Positions 1 through 7,933 of a DNA stretch of 51,005 nt are shown piece after piece. The stretch covers positions 1 through 51,005 of the forward strand of contig JAUNTM010000008.1 of NCBI GenBank assembly GCA_030538675.1, given 5' to 3'. The stretch's first letter is position 1; the number at the start of each line of letters is the position of its first letter. Source of the stretch: Capnocytophaga sp. (GTDB lineage Bacteria > Bacteroidota > Bacteroidia > Flavobacteriales > Flavobacteriaceae). The notes beneath the pieces are model-generated. The model searched no databases. It had not been told where the DNA came from and worked only from the letters and a program-made list of their open reading frames with translations. A program made the position numbers and the translations under genes.

Positions 1-1
1 A

Positions 2-49
2 GAAATGAAAAATACAGCCGTGCAATTGGGCGTAGGCTTTAAGTTTTAA
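2..49 (+). CDS. C-terminal end of an outer-membrane beta-barrel protein (partial)
   Basis: The first 49 bases hold an open frame that runs in from outside the window and ends at TAA 47-49. The visible residues end in NTAVQLGVGFKF. Alternating polar and hydrophobic residues with a terminal phenylalanine are typical of the last beta strand of outer-membrane barrels recognised by the BAM machinery. The other frames in this stretch do not look protein-like. Only about 15 residues are visible, so the family cannot be named. The next gene starts 28 bases downstream on the same strand and could be co-transcribed. Confidence 0.5.
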   Translation, partial: EMKNTAVQLGVGFKF

Positions 50-76
50 GAAAAAATAACTAAATATAATTTCACA

Positions 77-1537
77 ATGAAAAAAATTCTATTTTCAACT
101 ATTTTACTGGCATTTGTTGCCATTATAGGATGTAGTAAAGACAGTGGTTCGACTCCCGAACCGGAACCTACACCAACCCCGACACCCACGCCAACCCCAA
201 CGGAAGTTTCTATCGTAGGAAATTGGCAACTCATCGAAGCTGAAAAAGGCAGTGAAAAACTTTCTGCAGAAGTTGCTGCTGTGCAAAATTGTGCAAAACA
301 AAGTATTTACGCGTTTACGACAACCACTCTCACCGCAGCCGAATACTATTACGACGAACAGGCTAAAGAATGTGTTCGCACAGATTTGTCATTGCCGTAC
401 ACGAAAGATGCCACTAAACTGACACTTACCGTCAACGGAAGTAAAATAGAAGTTCCGTACACCGTTAATGGGGACAATCTCATTCTGACATTCCCTGCGG
501 ATATCGCACATTTCAACAAAATGACTTTCAAGAAAACAACAGCAGTTATCCCTCCGAAACCTGCCATTGTGTATGCGATAACAGTCAAAAATGCTGCACA
601 ACAAGCGGTTAGCGGAGTGGAGGTGTCATTGTATAAAACCGCCGATGATTTGGTAAATGACCGAAATGTAGTAAAAAAGGTAACTACGGGTGCTGACGGA
701 AAGGCTTCTTTTGAAGGGCTTGAAGAAAGAGAATATTACGTTTTCGGAGAAAAAAGTTGCGAAGTAACCATCGAAACACCCATCGTTTCTCCGTCATCTA
801 AAAATGCAGAAGTTACACTCACCAAAATGATTACCGTAACAGTAAAAAATAATACAAATGTTCAAGTTTCGGGAAACTTCATGGGAAAAACAGTTGAGGC
901 TATAACTGTTCCGGCAAATAGCTCTAAAGAAATAATAGTTAATGAGGGAGCTTTATATAATCTCAACTACATGGACGGAATGTTGCCAAAAATGCTTAAC
1001 GGAAAAGTTTCTTCAACCACTTGTGAGCAAGAAATCGTATTGTCATCTTCGGGTGGGTCTACGCCAGTACCAACACCAGGAAATCTTTCTTTTGAATTAG
1101 TATTCAACTCAAAAACAACTCTTAGAGGAACAGTTGTCGTAAACGGAGTTACCTATAATGTACCTACAGATGGACAAGTAAATCAAGTTACTATCAAAAA
1201 CCTCGAAGCAAAAACATACAGCTATTCTTACGATTTATGTGGGGTAAAAGGCAACGGTACGATTGATGCTTCTAAAGCATACCGCATGGATATTATTCCG
1301 CTAAATGTTGAAGCAACCATCACATTTAACAATACATCAAGCAATCCGTATACCGTAACTTACGGAAGCGAGAAGTTTGTAATGCAGGGAAAAACTACCG
1401 TCAGCAAAAAAGTAAACGCACAAGAATATACCGTAAATGTAAAACAAAATAGCGGTTATATGTTCTATCCTACCGAAAAATCCTACAAAGTTTCGTTAGG
1501 CTGTGAAAGTAAATCGGCGACCGTTACTTTTCCATAA
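77..1537 (+). CDS. Predicted surface lipoprotein with lipocalin-like and B-type repeat domains
   Basis: 486 residues. A signal peptide ends in a lipobox (AIIGC, Cys at residue 19), so this is a lipoprotein. The SKDSG after the Cys resembles the Lys/acidic export signals known to send Flavobacteriaceae lipoproteins to the cell surface (inference). A Pro-Glu then Pro-Thr linker (about residues 27-42) precedes a segment starting VSIVGNWQLIEAE, which resembles the lipocalin-like domains common in Bacteroidota lipoproteins. From about residue 165 comes a Cna-B/carboxypeptidase-regulatory-like segment (VSGVEVSLYKT, then GADGKASFEGL), followed by related beta-rich units of roughly 70 residues, each with one Cys near its end (CEVTIE, CEQEIVL, CESKSATVTF). 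No catalytic motif is visible. The role is unknown; a binding or matrix function is plausible. A terminator follows at 1565. Confidence 0.75.
   Translation: MKKILFSTILLAFVAIIGCSKDSGSTPEPEPTPTPTPTPTPTEVSIVGNWQLIEAEKGSEKLSAEVAAVQNCAKQSIYAFTTTTLTAAEYYYDEQAKECVRTDLSLPYTKDATKLTLTVNGSKIEVPYTVNGDNLILTFPADIAHFNKMTFKKTTAVIPPKPAIVYAITVKNAAQQAVSGVEVSLYKTADDLVNDRNVVKKVTTGADGKASFEGLEEREYYVFGEKSCEVTIETPIVSPSSKNAEVTLTKMITVTVKNNTNVQVSGNFMGKTVEAITVPANSSKEIIVNEGALYNLNYMDGMLPKMLNGKVSSTTCEQEIVLSSSGGSTPVPTPGNLSFELVFNSKTTLRGTVVVNGVTYNVPTDGQVNQVTIKNLEAKTYSYSYDLCGVKGNGTIDASKAYRMDIIPLNVEATITFNNTSSNPYTVTYGSEKFVMQGKTTVSKKVNAQEYTVNVKQNSGYMFYPTEKSYKVSLGCESKSATVTFP
163..201 (+). repeat. Short tandem Pro-Thr codon repeat
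   Basis: An imperfect six-base repeat of the type ccnacn encodes the (PT)n linker just after the lipoprotein signal. The copies vary at third positions, so they are less slippage-prone than a pure repeat, but a change in copy number would stay in frame and alter only linker length. Confidence 0.6.
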
Positions 1538-1564
1538 AAATTAAGTCAGAGTATCCTCTACAAG

Positions 1565-1597
1565 ACCAGCCGGAGTAATTTCCGGCTGGTTTTGTTT
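1565..1597 (+). terminator. Rho-independent terminator after the lipoprotein gene
   Basis: A perfect 10-base-pair stem, ACCAGCCGGA (1565-1574) with TCCGGCTGGT (1581-1590), encloses the loop GTAATT and is followed by TTTGTTT. It lies 27 bases past the lipoprotein stop, between convergent genes. Confidence 0.9.
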
Positions 1598-1677
1598 GAA
1601 ATAAAATGCTTTTTTATCCGAATAGGTAACGTGAGTTGCATGTAAAATCGAATTTCAGTCCTTGATTTGATATCCTT

Positions 1678-2478
1678 TTACTTCAAACGAAATACCAAAT
1701 CCCAACGGAATTTTCTCAAAATGGGTATCTTTTTTTCCCATCCGCCCGACATCGAAATCGGAAATTCTATCAGGCTGTGTCCGTCTAAGCCGACATCAAC
1801 GAGTTCCAAGCCAATCCAAACAGTGCTTTCAGGCAAATACACGCGAATAGGTATGACAATATCTGTTTTTTCTTCCGTTTTCGGGATTTCGATGTATATT
1901 GGTTCGGCGGTGAGCGGCAATACGTTATCTCTATCAGCGGCATCGTAGAAATTGAGCCTCACAATAGCTTTTTCCGTCCTATTTTTCAAGCATTGGATAT
2001 GAAATTCTCTGGCAATCCATTCTTTTTTCAGCGTTACAAAATCGCCTATTTCGATACTTCGTTCGATGTCTTTAAATCCTTCAAACGCAATCGTCCCACC
2101 CGGAAACCGCATGCCTTTTCCTTTGAGGGTTTTCAAGCGGATTTTCGGTGATGATACGACTACTTCCGTAAGGTTAAAATCACTGTTTTTCAGTACAATA
2201 GCTACCGGATTGTATTTTTGAAAATACGCCACGGCAACTACCTGCCGTTCATATCCCAAATGTGAAAAATAAATACTGTCCGCCTGTCTGCTTTTAGGAA
2301 TTTCCAAGCGAAAATTACCATTTGTGTCCGAAATAGTTCCTCGGCTGTTGCCTACAAAACCGATATTCACATACGGCATCGGCTTCCCTTTTTCATTGGT
2401 GATTTGTCCTTTGAGCAATTGCGCCGGAAGCGATACAGGGAGCATCGTAAGAATACAAACGGTAAAAAATGTTTTCAT
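1678..2478 (-). CDS. CarboxypepD_reg-like domain protein
   Basis: 266 residues. A cleavable signal (MKTFFTVCILTMLPVSLPAQ) precedes LLKGQITNEKGKPMPYVNIG and SRGTISDTNGNFRLEIP. This is the carboxypeptidase-regulatory-like beta-sandwich (about residues 22-100) found at the N-terminus of TonB-dependent receptors and in stand-alone Bacteroidota periplasmic or outer-membrane proteins. The remaining 160 residues (SPKIRLKTLKGKGMRFPGG onward) are beta-rich and not recognised by me. There is no receptor plug or barrel, so this is not a truncated SusC. It lies 27 bases downstream of the FtsX-type permease gene on the same strand and is probably co-transcribed with it. Function unknown. Confidence 0.75.
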   Translation of the reverse strand: MKTFFTVCILTMLPVSLPAQLLKGQITNEKGKPMPYVNIGFVGNSRGTISDTNGNFRLEIPKSRQADSIYFSHLGYERQVVAVAYFQKYNPVAIVLKNSDFNLTEVVVSSPKIRLKTLKGKGMRFPGGTIAFEGFKDIERSIEIGDFVTLKKEWIAREFHIQCLKNRTEKAIVRLNFYDAADRDNVLPLTAEPIYIEIPKTEEKTDIVIPIRVYLPESTVWIGLELVDVGLDGHSLIEFPISMSGGWEKKIPILRKFRWDLVFRLK

Positions 2479-2505
2479 AAAAATAAACTAATACATTGCT
2501 AAACA

Positions 2506-3750
2506 CTACATTCCCGTGCGGATAGCTTCTACAGGATTGAGCCGTGAAGCACTTACTGCAGGTAAAATCCCTGATACTAAGCCAATTGCAACCGACACAC
2601 CAGCTCCTACGGCAATATTTCCTACCGAAAGCACGAAATTAAAATCATCGGTTACTCCCGATGCCACAAGCGTAGCAATCCATACGAAAAAAATACCAAT
2701 CACACCGCCGATAAGTGCCAAAAGCACCGCTTCAAAAAGGAATTGGAATAAAATAAACTGGTTTTTTGCTCCCAATGATTTTTGAATGCCGATGAGGTTC
2801 GTGCGTTCTTTCACGCTGACAAACATAATGTTGGCAATCCCGAAACCGCCCACCAAAATGGAAAATCCACCGATGACCCAGCCCACCAGATTGAGCATCC
2901 GTATGGTACTGTCAATCATATCGGTAAACGACGATATTTTATTGATAAAGAAGTTGTTAGGTTCGCCCGGCTTCAATCCTCGATACCTACGGATGAGTTG
3001 CGTAAGCGTTTGTTCGAAATCATTTCCATTAACATTTCTTTTAGGTTTTATGATGATACCGCTCGGCACGCCCTGAGGTCCCGAATTCATAAATCGGCGT
3101 AAAAAATTGGGCGGAAGAAATATTTTTTCATCAGTATCGTTGCCCATTCCGTATTTTTTAAGTACGCCGATAACCGTGAGTTTTCGTCCGTAAAAGCGCA
3201 CTTCTTTCCCAACCGGATTTTCTGTGCCGAAAAGCTGCTCGGCGATGTCGTGTCCCAACACCATCACGGGCGACCCCGCATTGGACTCGGCTTCCGTATA
3301 AAACCGTCCGTTGGCAATCTTCACGTCATTGATGGCTTCGATAGCTGACGATGCTGCTTCCGCAGAAACCGACGCTATGGTTTTTCCTTCGTATTTGATG
3401 GATTCGTTTACGCCGAAAATACTGTACGCAACGGCTTCCGCATCAGGTGTATTACGGCTTATAAAATCATATTCTTGGTAGCTCACCTGCGGAAAATTGA
3501 GCCGTTGCCAACGGGGTACGTCAGTAGGTCCAAACGAATATTTTGTGAGATACATAACATTTTTGTCCAATCCCGAAAGATTCTCGCGAATGTTTCGGTC
3601 GAGCGAATCCACCGCTGCCAGCACCGAAATTATCGAAAAAATACCGACTGTAACGCCAAGCAGCGATAAAAATGTGCGTAACTTATTGTCACGCAAGGCT
3701 TTAATGGCAAAATTGAAACTCTCTTTGAACAGTTGTAAATAAATAAGCAT
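2506..3750 (-). CDS. ABC transporter permease, MacB/FtsX type
   Basis: 414 residues with the MacB layout. A first membrane segment at about 25-45 (LLGVTVGIFSIISVLAAVD) is followed by a large periplasmic MacB_PCD domain (about 50-280) and three C-terminal membrane segments of the FtsX domain (about 285-305, 335-360 and 375-400), ending LNPVEAIRTGM, the usual family ending. MacB-type permeases do not form a channel; they transmit ATP-driven motion across the inner membrane to act on periplasmic substrates or partners. No ATPase or adaptor gene is adjacent; the cognate ATPase must be encoded elsewhere. Start is the ATG at 3750, divergent from purH. Confidence 0.9.
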   Translation of the reverse strand: MLIYLQLFKESFNFAIKALRDNKLRTFLSLLGVTVGIFSIISVLAAVDSLDRNIRENLSGLDKNVMYLTKYSFGPTDVPRWQRLNFPQVSYQEYDFISRNTPDAEAVAYSIFGVNESIKYEGKTIASVSAEAASSAIEAINDVKIANGRFYTEAESNAGSPVMVLGHDIAEQLFGTENPVGKEVRFYGRKLTVIGVLKKYGMGNDTDEKIFLPPNFLRRFMNSGPQGVPSGIIIKPKRNVNGNDFEQTLTQLIRRYRGLKPGEPNNFFINKISSFTDMIDSTIRMLNLVGWVIGGFSILVGGFGIANIMFVSVKERTNLIGIQKSLGAKNQFILFQFLFEAVLLALIGGVIGIFFVWIATLVASGVTDDFNFVLSVGNIAVGAGVSVAIGLVSGILPAVSASRLNPVEAIRTGM

Positions 3751-3800
3751 AAACGGCGGAATAATTTTGAAAATCCTTTTTTAATCCATACAAAAAAATG

Positions 3801-3808
3801 TATTTTTG
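3801..3808 (+). promoter_or_regulatory. -7 promoter element for purH
   Basis: TATTTTTG matches TAnnTTTG, 27 bases upstream of the purH ATG. No TTG sits at the expected -33 distance, so only half the promoter is clear. Confidence 0.55.
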
Positions 3809-3835
3809 TAGCTTCAAATATAAGTATTTTTTCTG

Positions 3836-5368
3836 ATGAACAACACCATACAAGTCAAAACTGCATTAATTTCTGTTTATGACAAGACAGGGCTTGAGCC
3901 TATTATTCACGCAATGAATGAGTTAGGAGTGAAAATATATTCCACAGGCGGCACCGAAACTTTCATAAAAGAATTAGGAATCGAGGTCATTCCTGTGGAA
4001 TCCGTAACGGATTATCCATCGATTTTAGGAGGAAGAGTCAAAACCCTTCATCCGAAAATTTTCGGGGGAATTCTCAATAGACAGGATAACGAAAGTGATG
4101 TCAAAGAAATGTTAGAATACGCTATTCCGCAACTCGACATCGTTATCGTGGATTTGTATCCTTTTGAAAAAACGGTGGCGGACGGGGCTTCAGCGCAAGA
4201 CATCATCGAAAAAATCGACATCGGCGGGATTTCGCTCATCCGTGCGGCTGCCAAGAATTTTCAAGATACGTTGTGTATTTCGTCCGTAAACCAATACGCC
4301 GAATTGCTCGGTATTCTCACTGACAATAAAGGAGTTACTTCCGTAGAAATGCGAAAAAATTTCGCCGCTCGGGCGTTTGCCGTGTCATCGCATTACGACA
4401 CCGCAATTTTCAATTATTTTAACAGAGAAGAAAAAATTCCATCACTCAAAATCAGTGAAAACGAAGCCCAAGTATTGCGTTACGGCGAAAATCCGCATCA
4501 GAAAGGCGAGTTTTTCGGAGATTTTGAGGGCTTGTTTGATAAATTGCACGGTAAAGAACTGTCATACAACAATTTACTTGATGTAGATGCTGCCGTCAAC
4601 CTAATGGAAGAATTCCGAAATGACGAGCCGACTTTCGCCATCTTAAAACACAATAACGCTTGCGGTGTTGCCACCCGAAGCACGCTCTCGCAGGCATACG
4701 CCGATGCTCTTTCGGGCGACCCTGTTTCGGCGTTCGGAGGGATTTTAATTGCCAATAAGGAAATTGATTTGGCAACCGCCCAAGCCACGCATTCGTTGTT
4801 TTTCGAGGTGATTATCGCCCCTGCATTCACTGCGGAAGCGTTAGAAATTTTAACTCAAAAGAAAAACAGGATTATTTTGCGTCAAAAAGAAACGAAACTT
4901 CCTGAAAACAGCGTGCGAAGCTGCCTAAACGGCTATCTGGTGCAAGGAAAAGACAATTATACCGACAACATTGCTGATTTACAATACGTTACCATTGAAA
5001 AACCATCGGCGGAAGCGATAGACGATTTGCTTTTTGCCTCGAAAATCTGCAAACATACAAAGTCAAACACCATTGTTTTGGCGAAAAACAAACAATTATT
5101 ATCGAGTGGTACAGGGCAAACCAGCCGCGTAGATGCTTTGTTGCAATCCATCGAAAAAGCGAAACATTTTGAGTTTGACCTGCACGGTGCGGTAATGGCA
5201 AGCGATGCTTTTTTCCCCTTCCCCGACTGCGTGGAAATCGCTCATGATGCGGGCATCCGTTCGGTAATCCAGCCCGGAGGTTCCATCAAAGACCAACAGA
5301 GCATCGATTACTGTAATGAACACAAAATGGCAATGATTTTCACGGGAATTCGTCATTTCAAACATTAA
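3836..5368 (+). CDS. purH: Bifunctional AICAR formyltransferase / IMP cyclohydrolase
   Basis: 510 residues, normal for the family. It catalyses the last two steps of de novo purine synthesis: formylation of AICAR by 10-formyl-THF, then ring closure to IMP, in the cytoplasm. The N-terminal MGS-like cyclohydrolase domain (about 1-195) shows VYDKTGLEPI, YSTGGTETFIKELGI and GGRVKTLHPKIFGGIL. The formyltransferase domain (about 200-510) contains LRYGENPHQKGEFF, the KHNNACGVA segment corresponding to the Lys-His active-site region, SGDPVSAFGGI and DAFFPFPDCVE, ending FTGIRHFKH. It is followed by mreB after 135 bases with a separate promoter, so it need not be co-transcribed with the shape genes. 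Confidence 0.97.
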   Translation: MNNTIQVKTALISVYDKTGLEPIIHAMNELGVKIYSTGGTETFIKELGIEVIPVESVTDYPSILGGRVKTLHPKIFGGILNRQDNESDVKEMLEYAIPQLDIVIVDLYPFEKTVADGASAQDIIEKIDIGGISLIRAAAKNFQDTLCISSVNQYAELLGILTDNKGVTSVEMRKNFAARAFAVSSHYDTAIFNYFNREEKIPSLKISENEAQVLRYGENPHQKGEFFGDFEGLFDKLHGKELSYNNLLDVDAAVNLMEEFRNDEPTFAILKHNNACGVATRSTLSQAYADALSGDPVSAFGGILIANKEIDLATAQATHSLFFEVIIAPAFTAEALEILTQKKNRIILRQKETKLPENSVRSCLNGYLVQGKDNYTDNIADLQYVTIEKPSAEAIDDLLFASKICKHTKSNTIVLAKNKQLLSSGTGQTSRVDALLQSIEKAKHFEFDLHGAVMASDAFFPFPDCVEIAHDAGIRSVIQPGGSIKDQQSIDYCNEHKMAMIFTGIRHFKH

Positions 5369-5374
5369 TTTATT

Positions 5375-5382
5375 TATATTTG
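5375..5382 (+). promoter_or_regulatory. -7 promoter element for the mreB operon
   Basis: TATATTTG lies 7 bases past the purH stop and 121 bases before the mreB ATG, implying a roughly 115-base leader. No good TTG is visible at the -33 position. Confidence 0.5.
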
Positions 5383-5503
5383 AACCAAATTTTGAAAGAG
5401 GCTGTGTTTGTGTAGAATAAAATGATGTGGAAACGTCCGTTCCTTTCAAAAAAAACAGAGATAAACAAGAGGATTTTTAATTATTAAATTATAGAAAAAG
5501 AAC

Positions 5504-6532
5504 ATGAGTTTTTTCGATTTCCTTACGGAAGAAATAGCAATAGACTTAGGGACAGCCAATACGCTGATAATCCATAATGACAAAGTGGTTGTGGACAGCC
5601 CCTCGATTGTCGCACAGAACCGCATTACCAACAAGATTATTGCCGTAGGTAAAGAAGCTCAGCAGATGCAGGGAAAAACGCATGAAAACATAAAAACGAT
5701 ACGCCCGCTGAAAGACGGCGTTATTGCCGACTTTGAGGCTTCGGAGCAAATGATAAGTATGCTCATCAAAAGCATCCCTGCCTTGAAGAAGAAGTTTTTT
5801 TCGCCTTCGCTACGGATGGTAGTGTGCATTCCGTCGGGGATTACCGAAGTGGAAATGCGTGCCGTAAAGGAGTCGTGCGAGCGGGTTAACGGGAAAGATA
5901 TTTATTTGGTTCACGAACCCATGGCGGCGGCAATTGGTATCGGGCTTGACATCATGCAGCCGAAAGGCAATATGATTATCGACATCGGGGGGGGTACAAC
6001 GGAGATTGCGGTAATCGCTCTCGGTGGCATCGTGTGTGATAAATCGGTTAAGATTGCGGGTGATATTTTCACCTCGGATATTGTGTATTATATGCGGACG
6101 CAACATAACCTTTTTATTGGCGACAGCACTGCCGAAACTATCAAAATTACGGTTGGGGCTGCTATCGAAGACCTTGATGTTCCGCCCGAAGATATGCAGG
6201 TGCAAGGGCGCGATTTGCTCACGGGCAAGCCCAAGCAAGTGCAAGTTTCGTACCGTGAGATGGTTAAAGCGTTGGACAAATCCATTTTGCGTATCGAAGA
6301 TGCTATTATGGAGACGCTTTCGCAAACCCCCCCCGAACTTTCGGCAGATATTTACAATTCGGGGATTTACATGGCGGGCGGCGGCTCTATGTTGCGGGGC
6401 TTGGACAAACGTATTTCGCTCCGCACCGAACTGCCGGTGTATGTTGCGGAAGACCCGCTCCGGGCGGTGGTACGTGGAACAGGAATTACGCTCAAAAATC
6501 TTGAAAAATTTAAAACCATTCTCAAGCACTAA
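5504..6532 (+). CDS. mreB: Rod-shape-determining actin homologue
   Basis: 342 residues, normal length. MreB is the bacterial actin that polymerises at the inner membrane and guides the elongasome. Visible are the phosphate-1 loop (IDLGTANTLI, about 12-21), the phosphate-2 loop (MIIDIGGGTTEIAVIALGG, about 157-175) and the adenosine-motif region near the C-terminus (IYMAGGGSMLRGLD). The N-terminal MSFFDFLTEE is a short amphipathic segment of the kind that anchors MreB to membrane. It is first in mreB-mreC-mreD-mrdA-rodA, all on the plus strand with small gaps or overlaps. Confidence 0.97.
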   Translation: MSFFDFLTEEIAIDLGTANTLIIHNDKVVVDSPSIVAQNRITNKIIAVGKEAQQMQGKTHENIKTIRPLKDGVIADFEASEQMISMLIKSIPALKKKFFSPSLRMVVCIPSGITEVEMRAVKESCERVNGKDIYLVHEPMAAAIGIGLDIMQPKGNMIIDIGGGTTEIAVIALGGIVCDKSVKIAGDIFTSDIVYYMRTQHNLFIGDSTAETIKITVGAAIEDLDVPPEDMQVQGRDLLTGKPKQVQVSYREMVKALDKSILRIEDAIMETLSQTPPELSADIYNSGIYMAGGGSMLRGLDKRISLRTELPVYVAEDPLRAVVRGTGITLKNLEKFKTILKH

Positions 6533-6599
6533 ATGCGTCTGAAAAATAGATAAAAACGATAGTAGACAATATACATAAATCCAAAACCATATATCCCCC

Positions 6600-7433
6600 A
6601 TGCAGCAAATCATACGCTTTTTCGTCCGCAAAAAAGAGTTTTTTGTTTTTTTGTTGCTGTTCGTTATTTCATTCGGAATGGTGGTAGAGAACAATTACTA
6701 CCAGCAGAGTGGTTATGTCAATTCGACCAATTTCCTTGCAGGAGGCGTGTTTGATGTGACGAATTCGTGGGCACAGTATATTGATTTAAAAACTCAAAAT
6801 CAATTACTTAGCGACGAGAATAAACGTTTGCATGATGAAAACCTTTACCTGAAAGAGCTTATCGCAGAGAATGCGCCATTGCAGGACAGCATCGCTTTCG
6901 GAGAACGGAAATTCTCCGTAAAGAAAGCCAATGTCATCAAGAATAGTTATTCGCTGACTAAAAATTATCTCACTATCGACAAAGGAAAGCGAGAGGAAAT
7001 AATGCAAGATATGGGCGTCATATCCTCCAAAGGTCTGGTAGGCATCGTGGAGAGAACCTCCAACCGCTTTGCTACCGTACAAAGCCTGCTGAACAGCAAA
7101 TCGTTTATCAATGCCGAAATAAAGAAAAGCCGGCATTATGGGACGCTTAAGTGGGACGGGAAGAACTTCAACATTGTTCAGTTGGTGGATATTCCGAATA
7201 TTGCCCCCATAAAAATAGGCGATACGATTATCACGGGAGGAATGTCCAACATTTTCCCTAAAGGCATCCCTATCGGAGAGATTCAGAGCTTTGAGCGTAG
7301 TAAGACGGATAATTCATACATCATCAATGTAGCTCTTTTTACAGATATGTCAAGCATTGAGCATGTGTACATTCTTTATAATAAAGACAAAAAAGAAATC
7401 GGCACTTTAGAAAATCTTATTCCCGATGAATAG
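6600..7433 (+). CDS. mreC: Rod-shape-determining protein
   Basis: 277 residues. One N-terminal membrane helix (about 14-30, FFVFLLLFVISFGMVVE) is followed by a periplasmic coiled coil (about 60-95, LKTQNQLLSDENKRLHDENL) and two beta-barrel domains with the MreC signatures ISSKGLVGIVERTSNRFATV and GDTIITGGMSNIFPKGIPIG. MreC links cytoplasmic MreB to periplasmic PBP2 and activates it. Its last eight bases overlap mreD. Confidence 0.95.
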   Translation: MQQIIRFFVRKKEFFVFLLLFVISFGMVVENNYYQQSGYVNSTNFLAGGVFDVTNSWAQYIDLKTQNQLLSDENKRLHDENLYLKELIAENAPLQDSIAFGERKFSVKKANVIKNSYSLTKNYLTIDKGKREEIMQDMGVISSKGLVGIVERTSNRFATVQSLLNSKSFINAEIKKSRHYGTLKWDGKNFNIVQLVDIPNIAPIKIGDTIITGGMSNIFPKGIPIGEIQSFERSKTDNSYIINVALFTDMSSIEHVYILYNKDKKEIGTLENLIPDE

Positions 7434-7932
7434 CATTATCCCTATAAGAATTATATCATTCATCGTATTGGTGTTAGCCCAAGTATTAGTATTCAATCAT
7501 ATTAATTTTCTTGGGTATGTCAATCCGATGATATATTTGCTGTTCATCATCGAAGCTCCTTTTCATCAGAATAAAATCCCTACTTTGCTGAGTGCTTTTG
7601 CCATTGGGTTAGCGGTTGATTTGCTGTCCGACACGGGTGGTATTCATGCGGCTTCCAGCGTTTTTGCGGCATACGTCCGTCCGTTGGCATTGAATGTTGC
7701 TTTCGGGAAAAATTTTGAAACACAAACCCTCCATCTTTCGCAATATCCTATCGGAAAAGTGTTTACGTATGTTGCTATTTTGGTGGTGTTGCACCATACG
7801 TTATTTTATTTTCTTGAAATTTTTAATTTCAATCATTTCTTTAATACCTTTGCGAAAATCGGCATTACGTCGGTATTTACGATACTATTATGTATGGTAT
7901 TGATATTTGTATTTAGCAGTAAGAAGAAATGA
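7426..7932 (+). CDS. mreD: Rod-shape-determining membrane protein
   Basis: 168 residues with about five hydrophobic helices (near 5-25, 28-45, 50-68, 100-125 and 140-163) and charged loops, the expected form of MreD. MreD is an integral inner-membrane elongasome component of uncertain biochemical role. Sequence identity in this family is low, so the call rests on topology, size and position between mreC and the PBP2 gene. The gene ends in AAATGA, one base before the PBP2 ATG. Confidence 0.9.
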   Translation: MNSIIPIRIISFIVLVLAQVLVFNHINFLGYVNPMIYLLFIIEAPFHQNKIPTLLSAFAIGLAVDLLSDTGGIHAASSVFAAYVRPLALNVAFGKNFETQTLHLSQYPIGKVFTYVAILVVLHHTLFYFLEIFNFNHFFNTFAKIGITSVFTILLCMVLIFVFSSKKK

Positions 7933-7933
7933 T

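Noticed and set aside
1667-1948. Plus-strand open frame opposite the CarboxypepD_reg-like gene
   Set aside because: The minus-strand gene has a signal peptide and a recognisable domain over the same bases.
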